NCBI GenBank assembly: GCA_947173495.1
Contig: CAMWFQ010000003.1
Coordinates: forward strand, 124,001-188,000
Direction of reading: 5' to 3'
Source of the DNA: an uncultured Lachnospiraceae bacterium
GTDB lineage: Bacteria; Bacillota; Clostridia; Lachnospirales; Lachnospiraceae
Length of the DNA stretch: 64,000 bases
Part shown: positions 40,207-48,997 of the stretch, in pieces
Numbering within the stretch: the first letter of the stretch is position 1
Layout: each line of letters opens with the position of its first letter
Notes under the pieces: generated by a model
Databases searched by the model: none
The model's input: the letters and a program-made list of their open reading frames with translations, nothing else
What the model was told of the DNA's origin: nothing
Translations under genes and position numbers: made by a program

Positions 40207-40774
40207 CTTCCTCTCCGTTCTGAAGCGTTTGTGCGGCGGGGTTACCTGCCCCCTCATGCGTCCCGATGATCTTTTCCATCCAGATCATATTGTACCATCG
40301 GCCAAATTTGTATCCGCAGTTATGGAATTCCCCCACTTTTTCGTATCCCAGATGCCCGTGAAATTCCGCGCTGTTTTTTGTAAGATATTCATCTTCTTCT
40401 GCCGGATATCCGATGCAGGCGTACAGATTCAGAATTCCCATTTCCTTCAGCGCCTTTTCCAGCGCCTCATACAGCCTCCTGCCAAGGCCGCGCCTTCTTT
40501 CGTCATGTGCCAGATAGATGGTCATCTCGGCGGACCTTTCGTAGGCCGCGCGCCCCACAAAAGGCCCTGCATAAGCGTATCCCGAAATCACGCCATCTGC
40601 CAGAATACAGAGATAGGGATACTTTTTCAGGGTGTTGGAAATCCGTCTTTTGAATTCTTCCAGAGAGGGCACCTCGTATTCGAAGGAAATGGCAGTATTT
40701 TCCACATAAAAGGCATAAATATTTAAAAGCTGCTTTGCATCCTCTTCGGTTACGGCTCTTATCTCCACATTCAT
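40184..40774 (-). CDS. GNAT N-acetyltransferase, phosphinothricin-type
   Basis: A 196-residue GNAT enzyme most like the PAT/YncA group, which acetylate amino-acid analogues. It begins VEIRAVTEEDAKQLLNIYAFYV, has the acetyl-CoA loop DERRRGLGRRLYEAL and LNLYACIGYPAEEDEYL, and VGEFHNCGYKFGRWYNMIWM near the end. A polar tail of about 20 residues overlaps the transglutaminase gene. AAGGAGGACGTTTT precedes the ATG at 40774. Confidence 0.88.
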   Translation of the reverse strand: MNVEIRAVTEEDAKQLLNIYAFYVENTAISFEYEVPSLEEFKRRISNTLKKYPYLCILADGVISGYAYAGPFVGRAAYERSAEMTIYLAHDERRRGLGRRLYEALEKALKEMGILNLYACIGYPAEEDEYLTKNSAEFHGHLGYEKVGEFHNCGYKFGRWYNMIWMEKIIGTHEGAGNPAAQTLQNGEEDEKGVYY

Positions 40775-40929
40775 AAAACGTCCTCCTTCCATACCTGTGA
40801 TTCACAAGATTTATCTGACATAGCCGTGAATCATGTCATTCAGTCAACGATATCAGCCGTAAACTGCAGCCTGTCGTTTTCTATAAAATATCACAGAATC
40901 CCCTTCTGATAAAGAAATTCTTTTAATAA

Positions 40930-40958
40930 TTGCAAGCCGAAGCGATTGGTGCTATACT
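40930..40958 (+). promoter_or_regulatory. Promoter of typA
   Basis: TTGCAA (40930-40935), 17 bases and TATACT (40953-40958), about 50 bases before the typA start. Confidence 0.65.
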
Positions 40959-41010
40959 GAAACAGTTTGAACAGAAATCATGTGTATTGTTGGCAGCTTG
41001 GAGGATTATA

Positions 41011-42864
41011 ATGAGACAGAAACGGGAAGATATAAGAAATATTGCGATTATCGCTCATGTGGATCATGGCAAGACCACGCTGGTGGATGAACTCTTAAAG
41101 CAGAGCGGCGTGTTCCGTGAAAATCAGGAGGTAGCCGAACGGGTCATGGACTCCGGCGACATCGAGAGAGAGCGGGGCATCACCATCCTCTCCAAAAATA
41201 CTGCCGTCACTTACAAAGGAACCAAGATCAATATCATCGATACGCCGGGACACGCGGACTTCGGCGGCGAGGTGGAGCGCGTGCTTAAGATGGTAAACGG
41301 CGTTGTTCTTGTGGTGGATGCCTTTGAGGGCGCCATGCCCCAGACGCGGTTTGTCCTGGGCAATGCCCTGGAACTGAAGCTCCCCGTGATTGTGTGCGTC
41401 AACAAGATCGACCGTCCGGAAGCGCGCCCCAGGGAGGTGGTGGACGAGGTTTTAGAGCTTTTCCTGGAGCTGGATGCGGACGAAGAACAGCTTGACTGTC
41501 CTTTTGTATTTGCCTCCGCCAAGACAGGCACCGCCTCTCTTGATCCGGACCAGCCCGGAAGCAGCATGGTGCCTCTCTTTGAAACCATCCTTGATTACAT
41601 TCCGGCGCCGGAGGGAGATCCCGAAGCCGGCACCCAGGTACTGATCAGCACCATCGACTACAACGAATATGTGGGAAGGATCGGTGTGGGCAAGGTGGAC
41701 AACGGCTCTGTAAAGGTAGGTCAGGAGGTGGTCATCGTCAATCACCATGACCCGGACAAGCTGCGCAAGGTGAAGATCAGCAAGCTTTATGAGTTTGACG
41801 GTCTGAATAAGGTGGATGTGGCTCAGGCGCAGATGGGTTCTATTGTGGCTATTTCCGGCATCTCCGATCTTCACATCGGCGATACTCTCTGTTCCCCGGA
41901 ATCTCCCTGCCCCATTCCTTTCCAGAAGATTTCAGAGCCCACCATTGCCATGCACTTTATTGTCAACGACTCCCCTTTGGCGGGAAAGGAAGGCAAATAT
42001 GTAACCAGCCGCCATCTGCGGGACCGGCTTTTCCGGGAACTGAATACAGACGTTTCCCTCCGGGTGGAGGAGACCGACACCACCGAGGCCTTCAAGGTAT
42101 CCGGCCGTGGCGAGCTTCATCTTTCCGTGCTGATCGAGAATATGCGCAGAGAGGGCTATGAATTTGCCGTAAGCAAGGCGGAGGTTCTCTACAAAACCGA
42201 TGAAAACGGCAAAAAATTAGAGCCCATGGAGCTCTGCTATATTGATGTGCCGGAAGAATTCTCGGGAACCGTTATCGAAAAGCTGAGCCAGCGCAAGGGT
42301 GAACTGCAGAACATGGGAACTGCCTCCGGCGGATATACCCGTCTTGAGTTTTCCATTCCTTCCAGAGGGCTGATCGGATATCGTGGAGAATTTCTGACCG
42401 ACACCAAAGGAAACGGCATTATGAACAGTATTTTCGACGGTTACGGCCCTTATAAGGGAGATATCCAGTACCGCAAGCAGGGATCTCTCATCGCCTTTGA
42501 AGCGGGTGAGGCAATCACCTATGGCCTGTATAACGCCCAGGAAAGAGGAACCCTTTTTATCGGTCCCGGAGAAAAAGTCTACTCGGGTATGGTAGTTGGA
42601 CAGAATGGGAAAAGCGAGGATATTGAACTGAATGTATGCAAAAAGAAACAGCTCACCAACACCCGCTCCTCCAGCGCGGACGAGGCTCTGCGTCTGACGC
42701 CGCCTAAAATCCTTTCCCTGGAACAGGCGCTTGAGTTTATCGATACGGATGAGCTTTTGGAGGTCACCCCCAAATCATTACGGGTCCGCAAAAAAATACT
42801 GGATCCAACCATGCGCAAGCGCGCCGCCATGCGTGAAAACAGTCTGCGCCAGGCAGGTCAATAA
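41011..42864 (+). CDS. typA: Translational GTPase TypA/BipA
   Basis: A 617-residue ribosome-binding GTPase used in stress and late ribosome assembly. [48 protein letters not shown] and [11 protein letters not shown] are the G motifs, and [19 protein letters not shown] is the BipA signature near residue 460. The start at 41011 follows TTGGAGGATTATA; the frame is open to 40930 but crosses the promoter. Confidence 0.97.
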   Translation: MRQKREDIRNIAIIAHVDHGKTTLVDELLKQSGVFRENQEVAERVMDSGDIERERGITILSKNTAVTYKGTKINIIDTPGHADFGGEVERVLKMVNGVVLVVDAFEGAMPQTRFVLGNALELKLPVIVCVNKIDRPEARPREVVDEVLELFLELDADEEQLDCPFVFASAKTGTASLDPDQPGSSMVPLFETILDYIPAPEGDPEAGTQVLISTIDYNEYVGRIGVGKVDNGSVKVGQEVVIVNHHDPDKLRKVKISKLYEFDGLNKVDVAQAQMGSIVAISGISDLHIGDTLCSPESPCPIPFQKISEPTIAMHFIVNDSPLAGKEGKYVTSRHLRDRLFRELNTDVSLRVEETDTTEAFKVSGRGELHLSVLIENMRREGYEFAVSKAEVLYKTDENGKKLEPMELCYIDVPEEFSGTVIEKLSQRKGELQNMGTASGGYTRLEFSIPSRGLIGYRGEFLTDTKGNGIMNSIFDGYGPYKGDIQYRKQGSLIAFEAGEAITYGLYNAQERGTLFIGPGEKVYSGMVVGQNGKSEDIELNVCKKKQLTNTRSSSADEALRLTPPKILSLEQALEFIDTDELLEVTPKSLRVRKKILDPTMRKRAAMRENSLRQAGQ

Positions 42865-42878
42865 CAGAATATTCGGGC

Positions 42879-42915
42879 ACTTAGCGGCCTATTCTCCTGT
42901 GCGGACCTGTGCAAT
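42879..42915 (+). repeat. Remnant of a family A repeat
   Basis: CTTAGCGGCCTATTCTCCTG followed by TGCGGACCTGTGCAATA matches the TTAGCGGC-ATACTTCCT-TTGCACGGGCCTGCGCA core of the family with several changes. Confidence 0.45.
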
Positions 42916-42971
42916 AAAAAGAAGCGGTTAAAAAAGCAGGAAAGATTCTCTGCTTTTTTAACCGCTTTTTT
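42916..42971. terminator. Bidirectional terminator between typA and mgtE
   Basis: AAGCGGTTAAAAAAGCAG pairs with CTGCTTTTTTAACCGCTT over 18 bp, with T-runs on both sides (TTTTTT after it on plus, TTTTT on minus). Confidence 0.9.
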
Positions 42972-42978
42972 GTTGGCT

Positions 42979-44331
42979 TTATCCGATATGCAGAAGCATG
43001 GAGGCGATCTGAAAGTATGCCAGAAGGGAGAGCACGTCCACAATGGTGGTGATAAAAGGGCTCGCCATAACTGCCGGATCAAATCCGATCCTCTTTGCCA
43101 GCATGGGAAGCATACAGCCCACCACCTTTGCGATCAGCACCGCCGCCATAAGCGTCAGACATACCACAACGGCCACCATAATCCCTACCCTGTCAAACAA
43201 AAGGAGCTTTAAAAAATTGGCGGCTGCCAGGGTACACCCGCACAGTGCGGCCACCCGCACTTCCTTCCAGACCACCCGGAAGGCATCCTGAAATTCGATC
43301 TCTTTCAGGGAGAGGCCGCGGATGATGGTAACGCTGGCCTGTCCTCCCGCATTTCCGCCTGTGTCCATGAGCATGGGAATATAGGCGATGAGTACGCCGC
43401 AGGCCATCAGCGCGTCCTCAAATGCCGTAAGAATACTCCCTGTAAAGGCCGCCGAAATCATCAGCAGCAAAAGCCAGGGCATTCTCTTTTTCCAGGTTTC
43501 CACCACTCCTGTCTTCATATAGGGCTTGTCCGACGGCACGATAGCCGCCATCTTCTCCATATCCTCCGTGGCCTCTTCCTGCAGGATATCCACCACGTCA
43601 TCCACCGTTATAATCCCCACCAGACGGTTTTCATTGTCCACCACCGGCATGGAGGTAAAATCATATTTCTGGAACTGTCCCGCCACCTCTTCCTGATCCA
43701 TCAGCGTGTTGATATAGATCACATTCTCATGCATGATCTCCCCGATTACGGCATCCCCCGGGTTGATCAGCAAATATCGCAGCGCCACGGTTCCCACGAG
43801 CTTTCGCTTGGTATCCAGCACATAGCAGATGTTGATGGTCTCGCTGTCCATCCCCACCTTTCTGATCCGGGCTATGGCCTCCTCCACGGTCATGTTCTCT
43901 TTCAGATCCACATATTCCACCGTCATGATACTCCCGGCGGAATCCTCCGGATATCTGAGCAGGTGATTGATATCTCTCCTGGTATCCGGATTGGCGTTGG
44001 CCAGAAGCTTTTTGACCACATTGGCGGGCATTTCCTCCAAAAGGTCCGTAGCATCGTCGGCCATAAGATTATCAATAATGCCTGCCGCATCCTTTTCCGA
44101 CAGGCTGGTAATAATAAACTGCTGGCTCTCCACCTCCATATAGGAAAACACATCTGCCGCAAGATTCTTGGGCAGAATGCGGAAGATCTTCAAAAGCTCC
44201 TCCTCCTTCAGCTCCTCCATGATCACCGCCATGTCGGCGGCGTTCATTTCCGCCATCTTCTGGCGGAGCCTGGTGTATTGCCTGGTGGTAAGCAGCTGTC
44301 TTACCGTCTCAAAATCTCTGATTTCTTCCAT
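42979..44331 (-). CDS. mgtE: Magnesium transporter MgtE
   Basis: A 450-residue Mg2+ channel-type transporter. The N-domain (about 1-130) of helical repeats with MNAADMAVIMEELKEEE is followed by two CBS domains (about 135-255, with SAGSIMTVEYVDL and FTSMPVVDNENRLVGIITVDDVVDIL) and five membrane helices with the PMLMDTGGNAGGQASVTIIRGL signature. It has its own promoter, a hairpin leader and an overlapping short ORF upstream. AAGGAG before the ATG lies inside that short ORF. Confidence 0.96.
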   Translation of the reverse strand: MEEIRDFETVRQLLTTRQYTRLRQKMAEMNAADMAVIMEELKEEELLKIFRILPKNLAADVFSYMEVESQQFIITSLSEKDAAGIIDNLMADDATDLLEEMPANVVKKLLANANPDTRRDINHLLRYPEDSAGSIMTVEYVDLKENMTVEEAIARIRKVGMDSETINICYVLDTKRKLVGTVALRYLLINPGDAVIGEIMHENVIYINTLMDQEEVAGQFQKYDFTSMPVVDNENRLVGIITVDDVVDILQEEATEDMEKMAAIVPSDKPYMKTGVVETWKKRMPWLLLLMISAAFTGSILTAFEDALMACGVLIAYIPMLMDTGGNAGGQASVTIIRGLSLKEIEFQDAFRVVWKEVRVAALCGCTLAAANFLKLLLFDRVGIMVAVVVCLTLMAAVLIAKVVGCMLPMLAKRIGFDPAVMASPFITTIVDVLSLLAYFQIASMLLHIG

Positions 44332-44444
44332 AGCAATTCTCCTTCATATGTGATTTTTATGTATGAGGCAGCTGCGCTGTCCCATACTATACTCCGCCGG
44401 TGAGGAGGGATGTCTGCATTACTGTCTGTTATTTTCTTTTTCAT
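44301..44444 (-). CDS. Leader ORF overlapping the mgtE start, out of frame
   Basis: A 47-residue reading frame (starts MKKKITDSNADIPPHRRS, ends KKSEILRR) opens at an ATG with an excellent AAAGGAGGAATCTC ribosome site, passes over the mgtE ribosome site and start, and stops 30 bases inside mgtE. It lies within the mgtE leader RNA. No similarity is known to me. It could be a regulatory leader peptide, like those controlling other Mg2+ transporters, coupling its translation to mgtE. It is too short for sure proof of coding. Confidence 0.5.
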   Translation of the reverse strand: MKKKITDSNADIPPHRRSIVWDSAAASYIKITYEGELLWKKSEILRR

Positions 44445-44474
44445 GAGATTCCTCCTTTCCCGCGCCTGTTGCCA

Positions 44475-44499
44475 TCAGGAACTGTTCAGCAGTTCCTGA
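44475..44499 (-). promoter_or_regulatory. Hairpin in the mgtE leader RNA
   Basis: TCAGGAACTG / CAGTTCCTGA is a perfect 10-bp stem with a 5-base loop, about 30 bases before the leader ORF. It is not followed by a T-run, so it is not a simple terminator. No M-box (ykoK) consensus was found in the leader. Confidence 0.6.
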
Positions 44500-44546
44500 C
44501 GTAAGGCTGCGCACAAATCTGACTGAAAATTGCTTTTCTTTTCTTA

Positions 44547-44575
44547 ACTTTAGTTCAGGGTCTTTCATTTGTCAA
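44547..44575 (-). promoter_or_regulatory. Promoter of mgtE
   Basis: A perfect TTGACA (complement of 44570-44575), 17 bases and TAAAGT (complement of 44547-44552). The -35 box abuts the yigZ terminator. The leader is about 210 bases long. Confidence 0.7.
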
Positions 44576-44576
44576 C

Positions 44577-44617
44577 AAAAATCGAACAGGGAAGATCATT
44601 CCAGATCTTCCCTGTTC
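44577..44617 (-). terminator. Terminator of yigZ, overlapping its stop codon
   Basis: GAACAGGGAAGATC pairs with GATCTTCCCTGTTC, followed by GATTTTTG on the minus strand. The yigZ stop (44596-44598) lies at the foot of the distal arm beside the loop, so the end of the coding region forms the proximal arm. Confidence 0.82.
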
Positions 44618-45267
44618 TTGCCTGTGTCCATGTAATACCCCTCTCCCACAGCTTCCACCCGCGCCCTGCCGCAGGTAGCCTCCGTGAGGGCTTTGATCAG
44701 CTCCTCCTTCTGCTCCGCCGGTACACGCACATCCATCTCCACCTTCTCCGTATACCTGGCGTCCGAAATTTCCGTCTTTCTGGCCTCCAGAAGATACTGG
44801 ACCCTGCCTGCGTCCGTATAGTCGAGCCCGATCCGCAGGCGGCATCCGTAACGCATGGTTGCGATCCCTGCATTCTCAAGTCCTGCCTTCACTGCCTGGG
44901 TGTAAGCGCGTACCAGCCCTCCGGTTCCCAGAAGCGTACCGCCAAAATATCTTGTCACAACGGCTGCCGCATTCGTCACTTCCGCCCCCAGCAACACCTC
45001 CAGCATGGGCTTTCCCGCTGTTCCTCCCGGCTCTCCATCATCGCTGCATCTTGTGAGCTCTCTGTTCCTTCCTATAATAAATGCGGTACAATTGTGTCTG
45101 GCGTCATAATACTTCTTTCTTACAGACTCAATAAATACTGCCGCTTCCTTCTCTGAAGAAACCGGGGCAATATTCGCGATAAAACGGGATTTCTTTTCTT
45201 CATATTCTCCGATCCCCTGGCGGTATACCACCTTATAGGGTAAAAACTCTGTTTTCTTATCTTCCAT
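44596..45267 (-). CDS. yigZ: YigZ/IMPACT family protein
   Basis: A 223-residue protein of the YigZ/YvyE (IMPACT) family, thought to act in translation control. The N-terminal domain carries the signature CSDDGEPGGTAGKPMLEVL and VTRYFGGTLLGTGGLVRAY, then a DUF1949-like C-domain (about 140-215). AAGGGG is 6 bases before the ATG at 45267; an ATG at 45273 is too close to it. Confidence 0.93.
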   Translation of the reverse strand: MEDKKTEFLPYKVVYRQGIGEYEEKKSRFIANIAPVSSEKEAAVFIESVRKKYYDARHNCTAFIIGRNRELTRCSDDGEPGGTAGKPMLEVLLGAEVTNAAAVVTRYFGGTLLGTGGLVRAYTQAVKAGLENAGIATMRYGCRLRIGLDYTDAGRVQYLLEARKTEISDARYTEKVEMDVRVPAEQKEELIKALTEATCGRARVEAVGEGYYMDTGKNREDLE

Positions 45268-45367
45268 ATTCATCCCCTTGCTTTCTTATCTCACTTCCTG
45301 AAGTTTATCACAGAGGAGAATAAAAGTGTACCAGAATGAGAATAATTCTTAATAAAATATAAAAAAA

Positions 45368-45396
45368 CTTTATTTCAGTCCTGCATTTTGGTATAC
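45368..45396 (+). promoter_or_regulatory. Possible promoter of the PBP1A gene
   Basis: TTTATT (45368-45373), 17 bases and TATACT (45391-45396), about 60 bases ahead of the start codon. The -10 box is good, the -35 box weak. Confidence 0.5.
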
Positions 45397-45455
45397 TCTA
45401 GGTATTGTAATTTTTTACGAATATCATTTTATTTACACGGAGGTACAGCATATAC

Positions 45456-48182
45456 ATGAATTACAGCAAAAAAGGGATCAAAGCCAAACAGAAGTCCCTG
45501 CATGCCACCTCGACCAGACTGGGAAAAAAGCTTCTGGTTTACAGCCTGGAGCTCTCTCTTCTCTGCGTTCTGGCGGTAGGCATTATCGGCGTCAGCCTGG
45601 GGTTCGGCATTTTCAAGGGCGTGATCGACACCTCGCCCAGTATCGAAAACGTCAAGGTTACGCCTACCGGCTTTTCCACCTTTGTCTATGATCTTGAAGG
45701 GAATCAGACTGCCAAACTGATCTCCCAGAATTCCAACCGTATTCCGGTGACCTGGGATATGATTCCCGAGGATCTGGCGCACGCTTTTGTCGCTATAGAG
45801 GACGAACGTTTTTATGATCATAATGGCATTGATATCAAAGGTATCTTCCGGGCGGCCTATGTTGGTGTCATGAATAAGTTCCACTTTACAGAAGGCGCCA
45901 GTACGATTACTCAGCAGCTCTTAAAGAACAACGTTTTTACCGACTGGACAAGCGAGACCGGCTTTGCCGACAAGATGAAGCGGAAGATTCAGGAGCAGTA
46001 CCTTGCCATTGAACTGACGAAATCCATGTCCAAGGATGAGGTTCTCCTGAATTATATGAACACCATTAACCTGGGCCAGAATACCCTGGGGGTTCAGGCC
46101 GCTTCTCAGCGTTACTTTAATAAGTCGGTAAACTCCCTTACCCTTTCCGAATGCGCTGTGATCGCCAGTATTACGCAGAACCCTTCCCGGTTTAATCCGA
46201 TCACGCATCCGGAAAAAAATGCCGAGCGGCGTCAGAAAGTTCTGAAAAATATGCTGGATCAGGGGTATATCTCTCAGGAAGAACATGATGCCGCCATGGC
46301 AGATGACGTTTATTCCCGTATCCAGGTCGTTAACGAAGACACAGGTGAAGCTACGGTTAATACATACTTTGTGGACGCATTAACCGATGATGTGATGAAT
46401 GACCTTCTGGCGGCAGGCTATAATGAGACTCAGGCTTTTACGCTGCTCTACAGCGGCGGTCTGAAGATTTATTCCACCCAGGATCCGCACATTCAGGCGA
46501 TTTGTGATGAAGTTTTTTCCAATGAAGAGAACTATCCCGCCGATACCCGCTGGTATCTGAACTACGCGCTGACCATCAAGAAATCCGGAGGCGATCTTGA
46601 GAATCACAGCACTGAAATGTTCCGGGACTATTTCAAGCTGCAGAATCCTTCCTTTGATCTGATCTTTAATTCTCAGGAAGATGCCCATACGATGATCGAG
46701 GAATACAAGGCCGCTCACCTGGAATCCGGCGACGAGGTCTTTGACGAATCGATCTCGCTGACGCCGCAGCCGCAGGTTTCCCTTACGGTAGAGGATCAGC
46801 ATACCGGGTATGTGGTTGCCATGGTGGGCGGTCGCGGGCCCAAGGAAGCCAGCAAGACGCTTAACCGGGCTACTGATGCCAAGCGGCAGCCTGGCTCTAC
46901 TTTCAAGATCATTGCAGCCTATGCTCCCGCCTTTGACAGCGCCGGACTGACACTGGCTACCATGTTGAACGACGCGCCTTTCAACTATGCAGATGGCCGT
47001 CCGGTCAACAACTGGTACAGTACCGGATACAGAGGAATGAATTCTCTCCGGCAGGGAATCAAGGATTCCATGAATATTCTCGCTGTTAAGACCCTGACCA
47101 TCATCACCCCTCAGCTGGGCTTTGACTATGTAAAGAACTTTGGTTTTACCACCGTAGTAGACCGGAAAGAAGTCACAGTAAACGGAAAGACTCAGATCTT
47201 TTCCGATATTCAGCAGTCTCTTGCCCTGGGTGGTCTGACGGTAGGCGTCACCAATGAAGAGCTGAATGCCGCTTATGCGGCCATTGCCAACGGCGGTACC
47301 TACATCAAGCCCAAGCTTTACACGAAAGTAGTAGACCATGATGGCAACGTCCTGCTGGATAATACACAGCCGGACTCCAAACAGGTGATCAAGGAAACCA
47401 CTGCCTGGCTTTTAACCAATGCTATGACAGATGTTGTAATACAGGGTACCGGTACTGCTGTCAATTTTGGAAACATGGCCATTGCCGGTAAAACCGGAAC
47501 TACCTCGTCCTACAATGATGTCTGGTTCGCCGGTTATACCCCTTACTATACGGCCTCTACCTGGACGGGCTATGACAACAATACCAAACTGCGCAAGGGA
47601 GAAGAGCGGAATCTGGCCAAGAAGCTCTGGCGGGCAGTTATGGCCAGAATTCATGAAGATCTTCCCAGTGCATCTTTCCCGATGCCTGCGGAGGGCATTG
47701 TACAGGCCACCGTCTGTGCGCGTTCCGGGAAACTGCCTATTGCGGGATTATGTGATGGCACCCTGAGGAGCGAGTACTTTGCAGAGGGGACTGTTCCCAC
47801 TGAAAGCTGTGATGTCCACTATCAGGGAATGATCTGCCAGTACACCGATCTTCCTGCCAGCGAAGAATGTCCCTTCAAAGTCGAAGGTATACGGGAACTG
47901 ACGCCGCCTGAGCATCCTGCATTGCAGCAGGGATCCGCTGTAACCCAGCAGGTTACCAATGAAGACGGTTCTGTCTCCACAGTAGCTGTGCCTCAGGATC
48001 AGACCAGCATCTGTCCTCATAACTGGGAATTTGTCACACAGCCGGATGCGGAAGCGATCATAGAACAAATGCGAAATGAAATTGCGGCAAGAGCAGCGGC
48101 TGCCGCTGCGGCTGCCGGCGAGGGCGCTCCTCCCGCCGAACCTGTTCCTACTGATGACAGTAACGGGGAAGCCACGGAATAA
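45456..48182 (+). CDS. Bifunctional penicillin-binding protein 1A
   Basis: A 908-residue class A PBP that polymerises and cross-links peptidoglycan. A cytoplasmic basic N-terminus, one helix (about 25-55), the glycosyltransferase domain with catalytic Glu115 in AIEDERFYDHNGID and EGASTITQQLLKN, then the transpeptidase domain with the active Ser481 in RQPGSTFK, SMN and GKTGTT motifs. The C-terminal 130 residues are a linker with CPHNW and an Ala/Pro-rich disordered tail. A transcription terminator follows. Length and order are typical of Clostridia. Confidence 0.96.
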   Translation: MNYSKKGIKAKQKSLHATSTRLGKKLLVYSLELSLLCVLAVGIIGVSLGFGIFKGVIDTSPSIENVKVTPTGFSTFVYDLEGNQTAKLISQNSNRIPVTWDMIPEDLAHAFVAIEDERFYDHNGIDIKGIFRAAYVGVMNKFHFTEGASTITQQLLKNNVFTDWTSETGFADKMKRKIQEQYLAIELTKSMSKDEVLLNYMNTINLGQNTLGVQAASQRYFNKSVNSLTLSECAVIASITQNPSRFNPITHPEKNAERRQKVLKNMLDQGYISQEEHDAAMADDVYSRIQVVNEDTGEATVNTYFVDALTDDVMNDLLAAGYNETQAFTLLYSGGLKIYSTQDPHIQAICDEVFSNEENYPADTRWYLNYALTIKKSGGDLENHSTEMFRDYFKLQNPSFDLIFNSQEDAHTMIEEYKAAHLESGDEVFDESISLTPQPQVSLTVEDQHTGYVVAMVGGRGPKEASKTLNRATDAKRQPGSTFKIIAAYAPAFDSAGLTLATMLNDAPFNYADGRPVNNWYSTGYRGMNSLRQGIKDSMNILAVKTLTIITPQLGFDYVKNFGFTTVVDRKEVTVNGKTQIFSDIQQSLALGGLTVGVTNEELNAAYAAIANGGTYIKPKLYTKVVDHDGNVLLDNTQPDSKQVIKETTAWLLTNAMTDVVIQGTGTAVNFGNMAIAGKTGTTSSYNDVWFAGYTPYYTASTWTGYDNNTKLRKGEERNLAKKLWRAVMARIHEDLPSASFPMPAEGIVQATVCARSGKLPIAGLCDGTLRSEYFAEGTVPTESCDVHYQGMICQYTDLPASEECPFKVEGIRELTPPEHPALQQGSAVTQQVTNEDGSVSTVAVPQDQTSICPHNWEFVTQPDAEAIIEQMRNEIAARAAAAAAAAGEGAPPAEPVPTDDSNGEATE

Positions 48183-48205
48183 TATCTTTCCTATGATACA
48201 AAACA

Positions 48206-48257
48206 GGCTGCGCTGAAAGATCTGATATAGCCGATCTTTCAGCGCAGCCTTCTTTTC
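48206..48257. terminator. Bidirectional terminator between PBP1A and xpt
   Basis: GGCTGCGCTGAAAGATC pairs perfectly with GATCTTTCAGCGCAGCC (17 bp), followed by TTCTTTTCT on plus. Confidence 0.9.
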
Positions 48258-48328
48258 TCTGATTCTGTTCCCAATATCATTTATCAAAATGTCTGTTTTG
48301 CAGCTGCCTGGCTCATTGCTCGCAGAAA

Positions 48329-48907
48329 TCAGTGCCGGAAAACGATCTCTCCGGTCTCATCGTTCATTCTCTCCACGATGGCCAGGGATTCCACCCTGAT
48401 TCCCTGATCCCGCAAAAGGCTTCCTCCCTTTTGAAAGCCTTTCTCGATGGCAATCCCCACTCCTTCCACATGGGCGCCGGCGTTTTTGATCAGATCTATC
48501 AGCCCAAGTACCGCACAGCCGTTGGCAAGGAAATCATCGATAATCAGCACATGGTCATCCTTTCCCAGATATTTTTTGGACACGATCACATCATAAATCC
48601 TCTTATGTGTAAAGGACTCGATCCGGGTAACATACTGTTCACCGTCCAGATTAATACTCTGAGATTTTTTGGCGAACACCACCGGCACATGAAAATACTG
48701 TGCCGCAGAACAGGCAATTCCAATTCCTGACGCTTCAATCGTCAGTATTTTATTGATCTTTTCACTGGGAAATAAGCGCCTGAACTCCTTTCCCATTTCA
48801 TTAAACAGCTCCACATCCATCTGATGATTCAAAAATGAATCCACTTTCAGTACATTACCGGGTTTGATGTTGCCATCCCTGCGAATCCGTTCCTCCAAAA
48901 GCTGCAT
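48329..48907 (-). CDS. xpt: Xanthine phosphoribosyltransferase
   Basis: A 192-residue purine salvage enzyme turning xanthine and PRPP into XMP. The start [23 protein letters not shown] and [15 protein letters not shown] match Xpt, and the PRPP loop is [22 protein letters not shown] precedes the ATG at 48907; the extension to 48949 is rejected. No purine riboswitch is visible in the 90 bases between it and the upstream MATE gene, so it may be read from that gene's promoter. Confidence 0.95.
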   Translation of the reverse strand: MQLLEERIRRDGNIKPGNVLKVDSFLNHQMDVELFNEMGKEFRRLFPSEKINKILTIEASGIGIACSAAQYFHVPVVFAKKSQSINLDGEQYVTRIESFTHKRIYDVIVSKKYLGKDDHVLIIDDFLANGCAVLGLIDLIKNAGAHVEGVGIAIEKGFQKGGSLLRDQGIRVESLAIVERMNDETGEIVFRH

Positions 48908-48997
48908 ATGTCCTCCTTCATCCGGCCTTGCAGTTATCCTTTTGCACATCTTCCGGACGACTGCTGTCCCTTTGCTCTTCTTTTGTTCTTTTTTATT

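Noticed and set aside
40930-41010. Longer TypA start at 40930
   Set aside because: It would begin inside the -35 box of the promoter; the ATG at 41011 has a strong ribosome site and matches the family start.
44332-44595. M-box Mg2+ riboswitch upstream of mgtE
   Set aside because: None of the conserved M-box blocks could be found in the leader; only one hairpin and a short ORF are visible.
45954-47339. Large antisense frames inside the PBP1A gene
   Set aside because: They are shadows of a well-supported gene, with no ribosome site or recognisable domain.
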